A stretch of 64,000 nucleotides of DNA from Onthophagus taurus (lineage: Eukaryota; Arthropoda; Insecta; Coleoptera; Scarabaeidae), in NCBI RefSeq assembly GCF_036711975.1, contig NC_091973.1:3100001-3164000 (forward strand). Reading direction: 5' to 3'. The stretch's first letter is position 1. Every line of letters begins with the position of its first letter. The notes beneath the pieces were generated by a model. It ran no database searches. It worked only from the letters and a program-made list of their open reading frames with translations, and was not told the origin of the DNA. A program made the position numbers and the translations under genes. Below, piece after piece: positions 48,201 through 60,331 of the stretch.

Positions 48201-49920
48201 CTTGAAGATTTTATACTAGAAAGTAAGCAGAAAAAAGCAGTGATATGAACCTTTATTTAGCATATCCACGACTTCTTTCTACTTGCTTTCTAGCACTTTA
48301 ATGTGCGTTCGTTCCAATAATTCCAGTTCCTAATATGATTAAAGGAGAAGTTTTTGAAGATTTTATGCCAGAAAGAAAGCAAAAAGAAGCCGGGGAATGA
48401 ACCTCTATTTAGCATCCCCACGACTTCTTTCTACTTGCTTTCTAGCACGTTAATGTGTGATCGTTCCAATAATTTAAGTTCGTAATATGTTTGGAGAAAA
48501 AGTTCTTGAAGATTTTATACCAGAAAGTAAGCAGAAAAAAGCAGTGGTATGAACCTTTATTTAGCATATCCACGACTTCTTTCTACTTGCTTTCTAGCAT
48601 CACAAAGTGTGATCGCTCGAATAATTTAGTTCTTACTATGATTGGAGAAAAAGTTCTTGAAGATTTTATACCAGAAAGTAAGCAAAAAGGAGCCAATGTG
48701 ATGAAGCTTCATTTAACACCTCCACGACTTCTTTCTACTTGCTTTCTAGCACTTTAATGTGCGTTCGTTCCAATATTTCCAGTTCCCAATATGATTAAAG
48801 GAGAAGTTCTTGAAGATTTTATGCCAGAAAGAAAGCAAAAAGAAGCCGTAGAAATGAACCTCTATTTAGCATCCCCATGACTTCTTTCTACTTGCTTTCT
48901 AGCACGTTAATGTGTGATCGTTCCAATAATTTAAGTTCTTAATATGATTGAACAAAAAGTTCTTGAAGATTTTATACCAGAAAGTAAGCAGAAAAAAGCA
49001 GTGATATGAACCTTTATTTAGCATATCCACGACTTCTTTCTACTTGATTTCTAGCACATTAATGTGTGTTCGTTCCAATAATTCCAGTTCCTAATATGAT
49101 TAAAGGAGAAGTTCTTGAAGATTTTATGCCAGAAAGAAAGCAAAAAGAAGCCAAGGAAATGAACCTCTATTTAGCATCCCCACGACTTCTTTCTACTTGC
49201 TTTCTAGCACTTTAATGTGCGTTCGTTCCAATAATTCCAGTTCCTAATATGATTAAAGGAGAAGTTTTTGAAGATTTTATGCCAGAAAGAAAGCAAAAAG
49301 AAGCCGGGGAATGAACCTCTATTTAGCATCCCCACGACTTCTTTCTACTTGCTTTCTAGCACGTTAATGTGTGATCGTTCCAATAATTTAAGTTCTTAAT
49401 ATGTTTGAAGAAAAAGTTCTTGAAGATTTTATACCAGAAAGTAAGCAGAAAAAAGCAGTGGTATGAACCTTTATTTAGCATATCCACGACTTCTTTCTAC
49501 TTGCTTTCTAGCACTTTAATGTGTGTTCGTTCCAATAATTTAAGTTCCTAATATGATTGAAGGAAAAATTCTTGAAGACTTTATGCCCGAAAGAAAGCAA
49601 AAAAAGCAACTTTTCAATAATATAAGTTCCAAGTTTAATTGAAGAAAGACTTCTTGATGATTTTATGCCAGAAAGTAAGCAGAAAGGAGCCAACGTGATG
49701 AAGCATCAATTAACACCTCCACGACTTCTTTCTGCTTACTATCTAGCATCTTTAATTTATGAACTTTTCAATAATGTATGTTCCAACTTCAATTGAGGAA
49801 AAAGTTTTTGAAGATTTTTATGTTAGAAAAAAAGTAGAAAGAAGCAAAAGACATGAACCTCTATTTCACACCTCTCCCACTTCTTTCTACTTGCTTTCTT
49901 ACATCTGTGATGTGTAAATG
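33290..49920. repeat. 152-bp satellite, about 109 copies, 16.6 kb
   Basis: Head-to-tail units of 152 bp. Each carries two inverted arms, for example AGAAAGTAAGCAGAAAG (34692-34708) and CTTTCTACTTGCTTTCT (34750-34766), which pair with one wobble and one mismatch, separated by about 41 and 77 bp. Several monomer classes are recognisable: GGAGCCAATGTGATGAAGC, AAAGAAGCCATAGAAATG, AAAGAAACCAGTGATATG and AAAAAAGCAGTGATATG. The first class recurs at multiples of 152 bp (913, 760, 760, 456, 608 ...), showing nested higher-order units of 3 to 6 monomers. Copies are degenerate at both ends (before 33650, after 49550) and homogeneous inside. Repeated 61-91 codon frames (DFMPESKQKV...LLSTCFLA) arise because the unit lacks stops in one frame; 152 is not divisible by 3, so no long protein forms. 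Confidence 0.97.
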
Positions 49921-52079
49921 TTCTTCTTTTTCTTCTAAAAGCTCATTTTCTGTAGCCTATTTGACTTTATTTGCGGATTTTCTGATAACATTTTGATATT
50001 TCTTTACAAATATAGGATCAGAAAGGAAATAGGTATGTAAGGTAATGTAAGAATAACCAAGGCATTTATAATTTCACAGGAATTTTTATTGATTTAGATC
50101 TTGAAAAAAAAACAAATTTAAAAAAATACATTTCAAGTTTATTTGAATTAGAAAATTGACATTTTATTAGCTGATTAAAGAAATCGCGGTTTTAGGTGCT
50201 TTAGGATACTGGGTGCATCCCAAAAGCTCTACGAAACAGAAATATCATCCTAACAAAAATGTTAAGCCTGTTCGGGTTGATATCCAGAATCAAAGACGTT
50301 CTTAATGCAGCGTGTGGAGGGTTGTCTAAGCGGACTTTATTTTGCACAAATTTATGGTAATACAAATGGAATGATAGAAGAACGCAATATGTTCCAAACG
50401 AATCATTGAACCCGAATTTTTAGGGATGCCAAAAAAACAACGCCAGAGTCCGATTGAAGTAATTTATTGTTGAATGATTTCAATCTCAGATTTTAATCAA
50501 AATTGAAAAGTATATTCAAAAAATCCTGCCATCTAGTAGTCATGATCTCAAACTAAGCGCACATCAATGTTGTTATATTGTTAATAACTTGATTCCATCA
50601 CAATTTCTTATCTTTGAAAGGGGGGATAAAGATAAAAAAGATTTATTTATATAATTTGATTTAAATCTTAAAATTTCAAGTTTAAACAAAGTTTAACTCA
50701 AATTTATTAATAAAATTTGTTTATAATTTCCAAATATATAATAAAATTGATTTAATTTTTTTAAATCGGAATTGAATGTTATTTGTGCTAAAGATAACGC
50801 GACCTAATCGTGAGGTGGCCTAAAAGGTTTGAAATTACGGAGTAATTTAATACTGTTCTCGTGTAGTTGATGAAATGTATTAATTTAGAATGAAATGGAA
50901 TAATTTTGTGAGTTTGGGATGTTTAAAAATGGGTGCGTTTTAGTACTATTGCCCGTTTAGGATATCTGTACGGTTTGAATTCTTTTAATTTTTCTTCAAA
51001 AATTATAATATTTTTTAATACGCATGCGTCGATTTGGTGCATTTCTCTCATACCTAACCATTTCTGTTTGTGCAGTGAGGGGTGTGTTGCTTTGGAACGC
51101 TCTTGTTCGCGTTTTTTTTTTAATTAAATATTTATTTATTTATTTTCGCGCATCGAGACCCCGATTGTCGTAGTTGTATATTGAGGTTCTGAGCGTGCGG
51201 ATGTCCGATTTCTTTCTCGTCCCAGTCGTTTACGACTTCGACGTTTTTGTGAATGTGCGGGAATAAACAATGTTTCTCATGGGATAACTTTTAAAAAAAA
51301 AGGTCTGTTCAAAAAAATTTTTTTTAATTTAATTATAAATTAAAATCATTTCTCGAATTCATTGATGCAGAATATATCAAAGATATATATCGGCACATCA
51401 AAAGTTCTTCTTTTATATTCGTGACATTTGCGTGCACAAGAAGTATTTTCTTGCTTTTGCTTTAACATATTTCCGTAATTATTAGGTTTGAGAATTCCAC
51501 GAAGGTCGATTTTAATGTTAAAAAGAAATGAATAAACGAATGTAAGGTATTCACTGTTTTGTAATAGGTCACGACAATTTTAGCGCCCAGAAATCTTTGA
51601 GGCACAAGTTAAACTGTCGTTTTGCAGCAACAACGTTACGTAACGCTATTTTCAACAAGAATTGTGTAGGTACCTAAATAGTTTAAACCTGCTCAACGCA
51701 TATTACTAATACTCCTCTTACATTCCTCTCTAATTGTTTTCTATAATTGCTCACTTCACAACAAAAATAATCGTTTATGTATTTTCGAAATCATTTTACC
51801 TATTTCATTTTTTATATGATTCTTGACCTTTGCTGTTGTGTTTATAAACTAAGCAAAGTCCTAGGTCAATATACTAATAATGGCGCATCTAAAGAAATGC
51901 TATCTAGAAAAAAAAAACAGCAAAATCTAATAAATGTAATCAAATTATCACGTGTAGCGGTGGTTTGACCTCCTTTTTCGTCACTATTCAGTCTCTTGTT
52001 TGATACAGAATGGCGCATTGTTCTAGTTCAAATAAGTAAATTTACTTTTTGTTAAATCTCATTCCTATATATATATATA
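49921..52079. other. Unique AT-rich intergenic sequence
   Basis: No supported gene. Short open frames (50933-51127, 51777-51968) have no domain. A GC-richer patch at 51030-51260 has no coding or promoter signature I can name. Confidence 0.5.
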
Positions 52080-54360
52080 AAACTACAACTAACACTAGGC
52101 TAAACCCGAATGTTTCTAAGATTTCCAAGATTTAGAACTAGAATCATTCTAGTTCTAGAATGTTCAGTATTCATCAACAATTTTTTTTATTACGAAATAT
52201 AAAAGTGTAATTTTTTGTTGATGACGTCATAATTTAAAAACAGATGATTATCGGGAAGTGAATATGGACTCAAAATGTGTGTTTTGAAAAATCAAAATAG
52301 ACTTGTTTCACCGTTTTTGCAAAATTATGTTTATCTATAAGCGTGGGAATTTCATATAATTCGCAATATATTAATGCAGGCTGTCCCGGCTAGTGACGGG
52401 ACAGTGATATTGCTAGTGCTATACTAGAACTAACACTAGACCGGGAACTAGAAACATTCGGATTTACCCGCACGTCTGTCAAGACGGCTAAACTTGAATG
52501 ATTCTAATTCTAGGTCTTGTATTAGTTCTAGTGATATTGCTAATGTAAAACTAGAACTAACACTAGACATAGAACTAGAATCATTCGGGTTTAGCCGTCT
52601 TGAGAGACGTGCGGCTAACCCGAATGTTTCTAGTTCTAGGTCTAGTGTTAGTTCTAGTTTTAATTCAACATCAATATACAATCTAGCACTATCTACTTCA
52701 ATATTAATATACAATCTAGCACTGACAGTGTTAGGTAGCGCTAGTAAGTCTTAAATAGCGCTAGATTGTATCCTAATATTGAAGTAAAACTAGAGCTAAC
52801 ACTAAACCTAGAACTAGAAACTTTCGGGTTTAGCCGTCTTAAGAGACGTGCGGCTAAACCCGAATGATTCTAGTTCCAGGTGTAGTGTTAGTTCTAGTTT
52901 TACTTCAATATTAATATACAATCTAGCGCTAGCTAAGACTTACTAGCGCTACCTAACACTGTCAGCGCTAGGATTATATATTAATATTAAAGTAAAACTA
53001 GAACTAACACTACACCTGGAACTAGAATCATTCGGGTTTAGCCGCACGTCTCTCAAGACGGCTAAACCCGAATGATTCTAGTTCTATGTCTAGTGTTAGT
53101 TCTAGTTTTACATTAGCAATATCACTAGAACTAATACAAGACCTAGAATTAGAATCATTCGGGTTTAGCCGTCTTAAGAGACGTGCGGCTAAACCCGAAT
53201 GTTTCTAGTTCTAGGTCTAGTGTTAGTTCTAGTTTTAATTCAACATCAATATACAATCTAGCACTATCTACTTCAATATTAATATACAATCTAGCACTGA
53301 CAGCGTTAGGTAGCGCTAGTAAGTCTTAGATAGCGCTAGATTATATACTAATGTTGAAATAAAACTAGAATTAACACTACACCTGGAACTAGAATCATTC
53401 GGGTTTAGCCCCACGTCTTTCAAGACGGCTAAACCCGAATGTTTCTAGTTCTAGGTCTAGTGTTAATTCTAGTTTTAGTTCAATATCAATGTAAAATCTA
53501 GTGCTTATGTGCGCTACCTAACACTGTCACTAGAACTAACACTAGACCTAGAACTAGAAACATTCGGATTTAGCCGTCTTAAGAGACGTACGGCTAAACC
53601 CGAATGATTCCAGTTCTAGGTGTAGTGTTAGTTCTAGTTTTAGTTCAATGATAAATGGAACTAACACTACCATTAGAACTAACACTAGACCAAGAACTAG
53701 AATCATTCGGGTTTAGCCGTCTTTAGAGACGTGCGGCTAAACCCGAATGATTCTAGTTCTAGGTCTAGTATTAGTTCTAGTTTTAGTTCAATATCAATGT
53801 AAAATCTAGTGCTTATGTGCGCTACCTAACACTGTCACTAGAACTAACACTAGACCTAGAACTAGAAACATTCGGATTTAGCCGTCTTAAGAGACGTACG
53901 GCTAAACCCGAATGATTCTAGTTCTAGGTCAAGTGTTGGTTCTAGTTCTAGTGTTATTCAACCTAAGTATTGTTCGTGATACTTGGGGCGGCCGACGTCT
54001 TCGAAGTCGGCCGAGATTTTTCTTATACCACAAACAATACTTAGGGCGGCCGATATCTTTCGAATATACAACAATTTACCGCTGAATAACAACTAAAACT
54101 AGAACTAACACTAGAATCAACACTAGACTTAGAACTAGAAGCATTCGTGTTTAGCCGTCTTAAGAGACGTTCGGCTAATCCCGAATGATTCTAGTTCTAG
54201 GTCTAGTGTTGGTTCTAGTGACAGTGCTAGTGTTAGATCACTAGAACCAACTTAAGACGGCTAACCCCGAATGTTTCTAATTCAATAAAAAATATATAAA
54301 AATCTTGTTCTAAATAGTAATTAAAACTAGAATTATCACAAGCATTAGAACTATATAACT
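52080..54360. repeat. CTAG-rich palindromic tandem array, block B
   Basis: Same hairpin family as 14963-17170: arms with GTTCTAGAATCATTCGGG-type ends and GGGTTTAGCCGTCTTAAGAG centres. Here the spacers also carry a second palindromic module, GTTAGGTAGCGCTAGTAAG ... TAGCGCTAGATTGTA, seen forward at about 52718-52790 and 53291-53360 and reversed at about 52900-52975. Segments are duplicated at 570-bp (52653 and 53223) and 308-bp (53491 and 53799) offsets. Short extra hairpins lie inside: CTGTCCCG...CGGGACAG at 52380-52403 and CGGCCGAC...GTCGGCCG at about 53988-54012. Confidence 0.94.
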
Positions 54361-57300
54361 ATATATATATTTTCTTAAAAAAAAAGTTGTAATTAAAATA
54401 TAATTTCTTTAAATGAATAGTGATTAAAAATAAATTAAGTAGTGTATTAATTAAATACCCCGCCTGTATTTAGTTTAGTGTAAAAAAAAGTAAGGTGATA
54501 TCACTATATAAGCATGGAAATGGGAAATTTCATGGCCTTGCACAACCGGCAAAGAAGAACCGGTCCGAAGCGGCCATCTCTGGTCGTCTAAGATCGACGT
54601 TTATTACAATAAACCTATGGAATGATCAATTAATTATTACCATGGTCGGGCGAACAGCTGATTTTGTGCGCTATTTTTTTTGCATCCTTTCCCCTACATT
54701 AAGTTTGACTTTCTTTTATGTTTTTGCCGTCGTAGAAATGCGGTTTCTATCTCGGCGACAATAATCGATTTAAGAAAATAAAATATAAAATAGAATTTTT
54801 CCGGGATTATTAAATAGCGAAAGCGCATAACCGCTTTATATCTTATTAATATAAATTGTCCATTGTCGATTGAGTGTTATTACTCAAAAAAAATTTCTCA
54901 AGAATTTATTAATAAATTGTAGAGAAAGTTTTTTTTTAATACACACATTCTCTTTGTTAAATATTTTCGATTTTTATTAAATTAGATTTTTTATTAATCG
55001 TAGAAATTTGAAAGATATTAAGGAGGATTAAGAAGAAAAAGAAGAAGAGAGGGCAGAGGATCTAAAAATTCCCCGCCGCACCGCCCGACAGACGAAATGA
55101 ATCACCAGTTCGAAACGCGGCCCCCGGAAAAATAAACCGAGGCGATTTAAATTTAGAGAACCTGTTAGCGGCCCCACAATCCTAATGTACATTTTCACAG
55201 AAACAATGCAAGTGAAAGTCGCGGCCGTCGTCGTCGACGTCGTCGTAGTACATTTGAATATTAACGCGATCGGGACGCGTTTCCATGCATGCAAGTGGAA
55301 GTCATTACGACACTTTTTTCAACGTAACATACCTCTCAAAAGATAGTTTAAGTACATATTGTAGCATGTTATTGACAAAAAGCAACATTAATCTCGATGA
55401 GCAGATTAAAAACGCAACAAAAGATAAAAAGCGATTCATCGTTCTCGATCTTGATCATTCTTGATGATATAACGGATTACAGTTATTTGTACTTTTTATG
55501 TAATTGGAGAGGCCGGAAGCAGATAGAAGAGATATTGCAAAATTGTGCAAACTTCAATTTGCGCGTAATTAAATTATTTTCTAACCAACTTAGCCCAAGA
55601 AACGCGCATATTGTGGATATGCCTAAAGCAACACGTGACCGCGCAAACGTGGGCGTACTAACATGTGATGATTAACGCTTCGTATATCATAGGCAGGGGC
55701 GTGGGCTCATGCATTATGCATCTGGAACTCTGGCGACTGCACCAACAGAAAAATAGACGTTTTCCAACCTTTTTTCTTTTTTTTCGCTATAACCATGGAT
55801 GGTAACGTTATATTCACACGTTACATTTTCTTTGATGGCCACCTTGATAAGAATTCTATGTTGTAAGTCACAATTAAGGCATACTTTTCAAGGTTTCTCA
55901 ATAACGAGTAAACAATCCGCTAAGAATTTTATTTTTATTCTTTGCTTTCTTTTATGTCCTTTCTTTATTACAGATCTTTGTGCCGCACTTTTAAGGCACG
56001 TATTGAGATTTGAGAGCTCTCCCAAGAGTTTAAAAGGAAAAGGGAAGATTATGAATTTGAAAAGGAAGCTTCAACATGAATGGGAGTAGCTCAGAGGGCT
56101 CCCGTTGTGTATTCATCAATTATCCACTATGTGATCTTTTCGAAAAACATTAGAAATAAATCTGAAGACGATTTAGACTGAGATAATGAGAAGAGGAAAT
56201 AGTGACTACAAGATTGGAATTTCATTATGTTAAACCTCAATTAAATCGTTTTACCAATGACGCATAAACAGAGTATCAAGTTGTTTATTTCCTTTATAAG
56301 TTCTGTCATTTACTAAGAGGAACTCTAGGAATACCAGAACATCTTGATTTCCAAGTTAATGTAGAAGAAAGATTTTGCCAGAAGTAGGAAAATGAAAGTC
56401 AAATGGAAATCTTATATTTTTATGGAAATAATAAAACTTTTTTCTGCTCTTTGTTTCATCAGAACAGTGTAGCATAACGCAAATGTGCAACCAAAAATAC
56501 AGTTAATACAGAAATCCCCAGAAAAAGGGTCTTAACCAAAAAGGTTTTTTTGTACCTGCAACTCTAAGAAGGTAAAATTGTAAATATATCATAATTGCTG
56601 CGTATTACAGCTTCTTTATAAAGTCAAAATTCGTATTCATGAAAATACCTTTCAAAGAAGTCTACCCAGGTAATTATTAAACAAAGAAATCCGAACCCCA
56701 TCGAGTTATTCTTACTACTTTTCCAATAAGTGGAAATAAATAACTGGACAACAATTTGGACTTTATAAATCTATATTATAAAAATATAAGGAATGAGATC
56801 TTGCGGACTAAGGAATAGTATACGTTTACGTTAGAATGTAACAAAATACGTTCGGTAATATGATTCTTGTAAATGACCGACTACCAGAGACCACAGTACG
56901 AACGTGAAATGTATATTTTTAGAGTACGTTTGTTGTTTCGGTGCTGAAGAGAGCAGGAAATCCCATCGCCATTAACGTTATTTCCGCGAGGCCGTCGCAC
57001 AAAACAATGAGACAACGGCCATTTACTTCCTTGCTTTTGTATCATTTGGTTATTAAAATCTAACATTATTTATTTTACAATACATGAGTTAAAAAAGCAT
57101 TTTATCCAACAATGAAAACTTAAAAGATGATAAAACTTATCGGGAATTATCTAAGGAGTGAAAATTCCATTGAATTTTATGTATTCTCGGTAAGTAGAAC
57201 CCGCATACACTTTATACAGCCACCATTATAGAACAATATTGAGATAAAACTTAGTACATTGTAAACAGGCTGTTATCAAATTCCAAGATAAAAATAGTAA

Positions 57301-59640
57301 AGCGTCTCTTGTTTCGATGTGCACGTTTTGTGTAGTTACGTAAATCTCAATGTAAATTGTACGGATATAGTCTCATAATATATATGGGACCATTGTTATT
57401 TCGGCAATTGTTGCCTAATGAAAGTGTTTATCCTCTGGAAAATTGGGCTGAGTTAAATAAAAAAAATTTAGAAAGTTAAAAACAATTTTTTTGCTCAATT
57501 CGCGATTCTAGAGCAAACATGAAAAATCGGCCTTGCTCGAGGTAATGCATACAAAACACTTGAAGAATAAAAAAAATGATATTGCTTTACAGTTACTCAA
57601 CCTTGAATTAGAACCACTTTTTTGCATAACATTTTTTTTTAGTTTTATTTCAATATTTTTTACGTTTTATAATATTGATGCAAGATTCACACTTCCTGTT
57701 GCGTCAACTTTTATCACAACATAATCTCCTCGCATCCTTTTATTTTATATTAAGATCCTTGACATTGTTTAAATAGGAATTTTCTTAAAATATGTTAATT
57801 ATAATCGATTGAACTATGTCAATGCTAATCCTTGAAAGTATTTCTGTAACATATTAGTCATCGAAACGATTTGAGAAACGAATAAAAATGTAATGTATTA
57901 CGATTAGTGATTCAATTATGTCGAAAATAACAAATCTCACAAATATAGCAACGATAAAGTTAACAAACTAGTTTGAAATCCAGTACTACTAGATTCAGAT
58001 TAACATAAAAATGATAATCCCTAATTACGTCGTTCACCATGACTATTTATACCTTCAGAACTTTCCGACGACCTAAATCCGGCTTAATACGATTTTAATT
58101 ACTCCACCGAAGATACATGGAATACCAAAAATCCATTTCGAAAATTTTATATTTTATTAATTAAAAACGGATTTTAAAGATACGGTTTTCATAAAACAAC
58201 AACAAGAAAACAATTCAACTCAACTCAACTCGTTCCAAAACTAATTAGTCTTTAACAATGGAGAATGAATGGAATATGAAGGAAATCTTGAGAAAAGTGT
58301 TTCTCTTTGTTTGAAACCGTTCGCAATCTTAAATCTCGTTTTAGAAATGTTTTGATTTTAAACTGAATAAAAAAAAATTGTTTTTGTAAAAGTTAAAAGG
58401 AAATTGCTTTGATTGGTAGACAGGGAAATCGCAAACCAAGACGACATCCTGAGCGGGATTGCGTTACCTACGTTGTAATTAGGCGAATTGGTCGAAGTTA
58501 CGTAACTCTGAGCCGGATTGTTGAATACGCTTTTCACGCGAGCAAGTTAAGAGCAACTAAGAGGTTTTTTTTTAAACGCGTATTCCGTATAGCTAATATT
58601 CCGAGGAACATGTAGAGACCTAGCCGGCTGCAAGGTTCAACGTTCGAACTCAACCTCGACAACATTCTCAATGTATAGTGCCACTCTTGATGGAAACTAC
58701 ATGTGATATACCATCTAGTCCGCTTTTGATACCTCTTAATGATATGGAGATGTAGAGGTACCTTCATATACTCCATCATTCCTTAGTAATTCTTTCTTTC
58801 TCAACAAAGGGGTTGATGCATTTTAATTCAAAATACTATTTTAACATTAGAAATAATATGTAAAAAATTTGTATTAATAACATATATTGCAGAGAAGATA
58901 AGGATATTAACAGTCTGAAAGTGACGTTATTGCACCAGGAGTAGAAACAGTAACAGCAGGAAGTAGCCGCTTTGGCGGGGCTAATATCACTTAACGATTT
59001 TGTTACCGTTGGACGTTTTTCTCTTTTCTTGAAGAGCCGTATACCATATGGCCTCCGGATTCTAAAGAGGCTCCGGAACGGTTGGTATCGTCCTGGTACG
59101 TATTGGTGATTTTTCGGCGTTCCAAAGGCCTGGGGAAGGAACACCCTTAAAAGGTCCGCACCTGCCTGCGACGACCTTGAAACGGCCGTGGCAGCTGGCT
59201 TACATAGGATGTGAATCATATATCATTTATTGGCCCCGAGCTCCTACGGTCAAGACAAAAACGCTGACCCCTCTTAATCCTAAGATGCCTTTCAGATACA
59301 CTCATAGATTTTTTTATGCATTTTACGAATATTTTTATAATACCTTAAATTTAATTTTTTTTAATACTTATATTTATTGTATTGTGGTAAATTCCGATAC
59401 TCGGTATTGTAAAAGAGATGTGACAACGACGACCTTGGTAATAGTCGGCGCATTCCAGGCGTGCCTTTTTGCCTCGATTTTTACCGTTGCGGGCGCACGA
59501 GCTCGAGCCGCCTGACGAATTGGCACAATTACGCATCAAAGAGGCATGAGACCGCAAGAGAGGCATCGTGCCATTTTAGGGAGCCCCCTTCTATCGATTG
59601 AGAGCCGCGTGAAAATTAAGAACAGAACGCAATGTTCCAC
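54361..59640. other. Unique sequence upstream of the Smallish-like gene, no exon resolved
   Basis: GC-richer islands at 54530-54660, 55050-55290, 58430-58640 and 59030-59270 could be regulatory DNA or untranslated exons of the gene starting at 60332, but open frames there (such as 54495-54764, 55397-55675, 58836-59219) have no recognisable domain or matched splice sites. Nothing else named. Confidence 0.45.
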
Positions 59641-59651
59641 CCAGCCAGGTG

Positions 59652-59685
59652 TATAAATACAACCGGCAAAAGCGCGTTCCCAGTT
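59652..59685 (+). promoter_or_regulatory. TATA plus initiator core promoter
   Basis: TATAAATA at 59652-59659 is followed 29 bp later by TTCCCAGTTAC, with CAGTT at 59681-59685, close to the arthropod TCAGTY initiator. Sequence and spacing fit a core promoter starting near 59682 on the plus strand. The next gene downstream has its first coding exon at 60307, opened by a splice acceptor, so a noncoding first exon starting here is plausible. Confidence 0.5.
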
Positions 59686-60331
59686 ACAACGATTGAAAAT
59701 ACATGTGCTCGCATTGAAGTCGATGTATAAGTTGAAATCAAAATTAATAAAAACTATTAATTATATTTATCGTGTCTTCTTCTACGCTTATTTGATATGG
59801 TAATAATGATTTCACCTTCGCTAATTCGTTTCGATACTTTCCCCCGATTGAGAAATCGCTGCCCCATTTAATTTCGGTTTCGCACAAAAATTTTCTTTCG
59901 TTCATTTCACTTTTAGTCACCTGCCGAGTTTCCGAACACAGGATGCGAATCTCGTTAAGATTCCAAATTAGTTTTAGCCATTATGTTGCTTTTTAACCCT
60001 TTGCGATAATGGATTTTGTACTTCGAGCCCCTTGCTTCGTTCAATTTCCTAGATTGCTCGTTATTATGGAATACAGTGGATATGATTACTTTGTATAATA
60101 CGTTATTACGCTAGGAATTGCACCATTATACGTAAGCACTTCATTCGAACTTAAATAATAGGGCCTCGCGATGGCAATAAACCAGCAGAGTTTGGTGTTA
60201 AAATTAAAACGTTTGTCCTCGCCATTGTATCCATTTAGCGTCTTTACACCGCATGTGCCATAGGAACAGTTCATACAACAATTAACGGTTTGTTCTTTTG
60301 TTGCAGCCATCCATAATATAAAGTGAACGGT

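Noticed and set aside
34591..48757. Series of 61-91 codon frames with shared peptide DFMPESKQKV ... LLSTCFLA
   Set aside because: They are one frame of the 152-bp satellite read across a unit and a bit. The unit length is not a multiple of three, starts are mostly non-ATG, and variants carry stops and indels freely.
54495..56089. Open frames of 89-96 codons near 54495, 55397 and 55799
   Set aside because: No domain similarity, no splice context, composition like surrounding intergenic DNA.
58625..58660. GTTCGAACTC resembling a tRNA B box
   Set aside because: No A box at the right distance and no cloverleaf; it is part of a short local inverted repeat.
58836..59515. Frames on both strands around 59000-59500, one rich in basic pairs like a neuropeptide precursor
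   Set aside because: No signal peptide, no repeated amidation sites, frames overlap on opposite strands; no family recognised.
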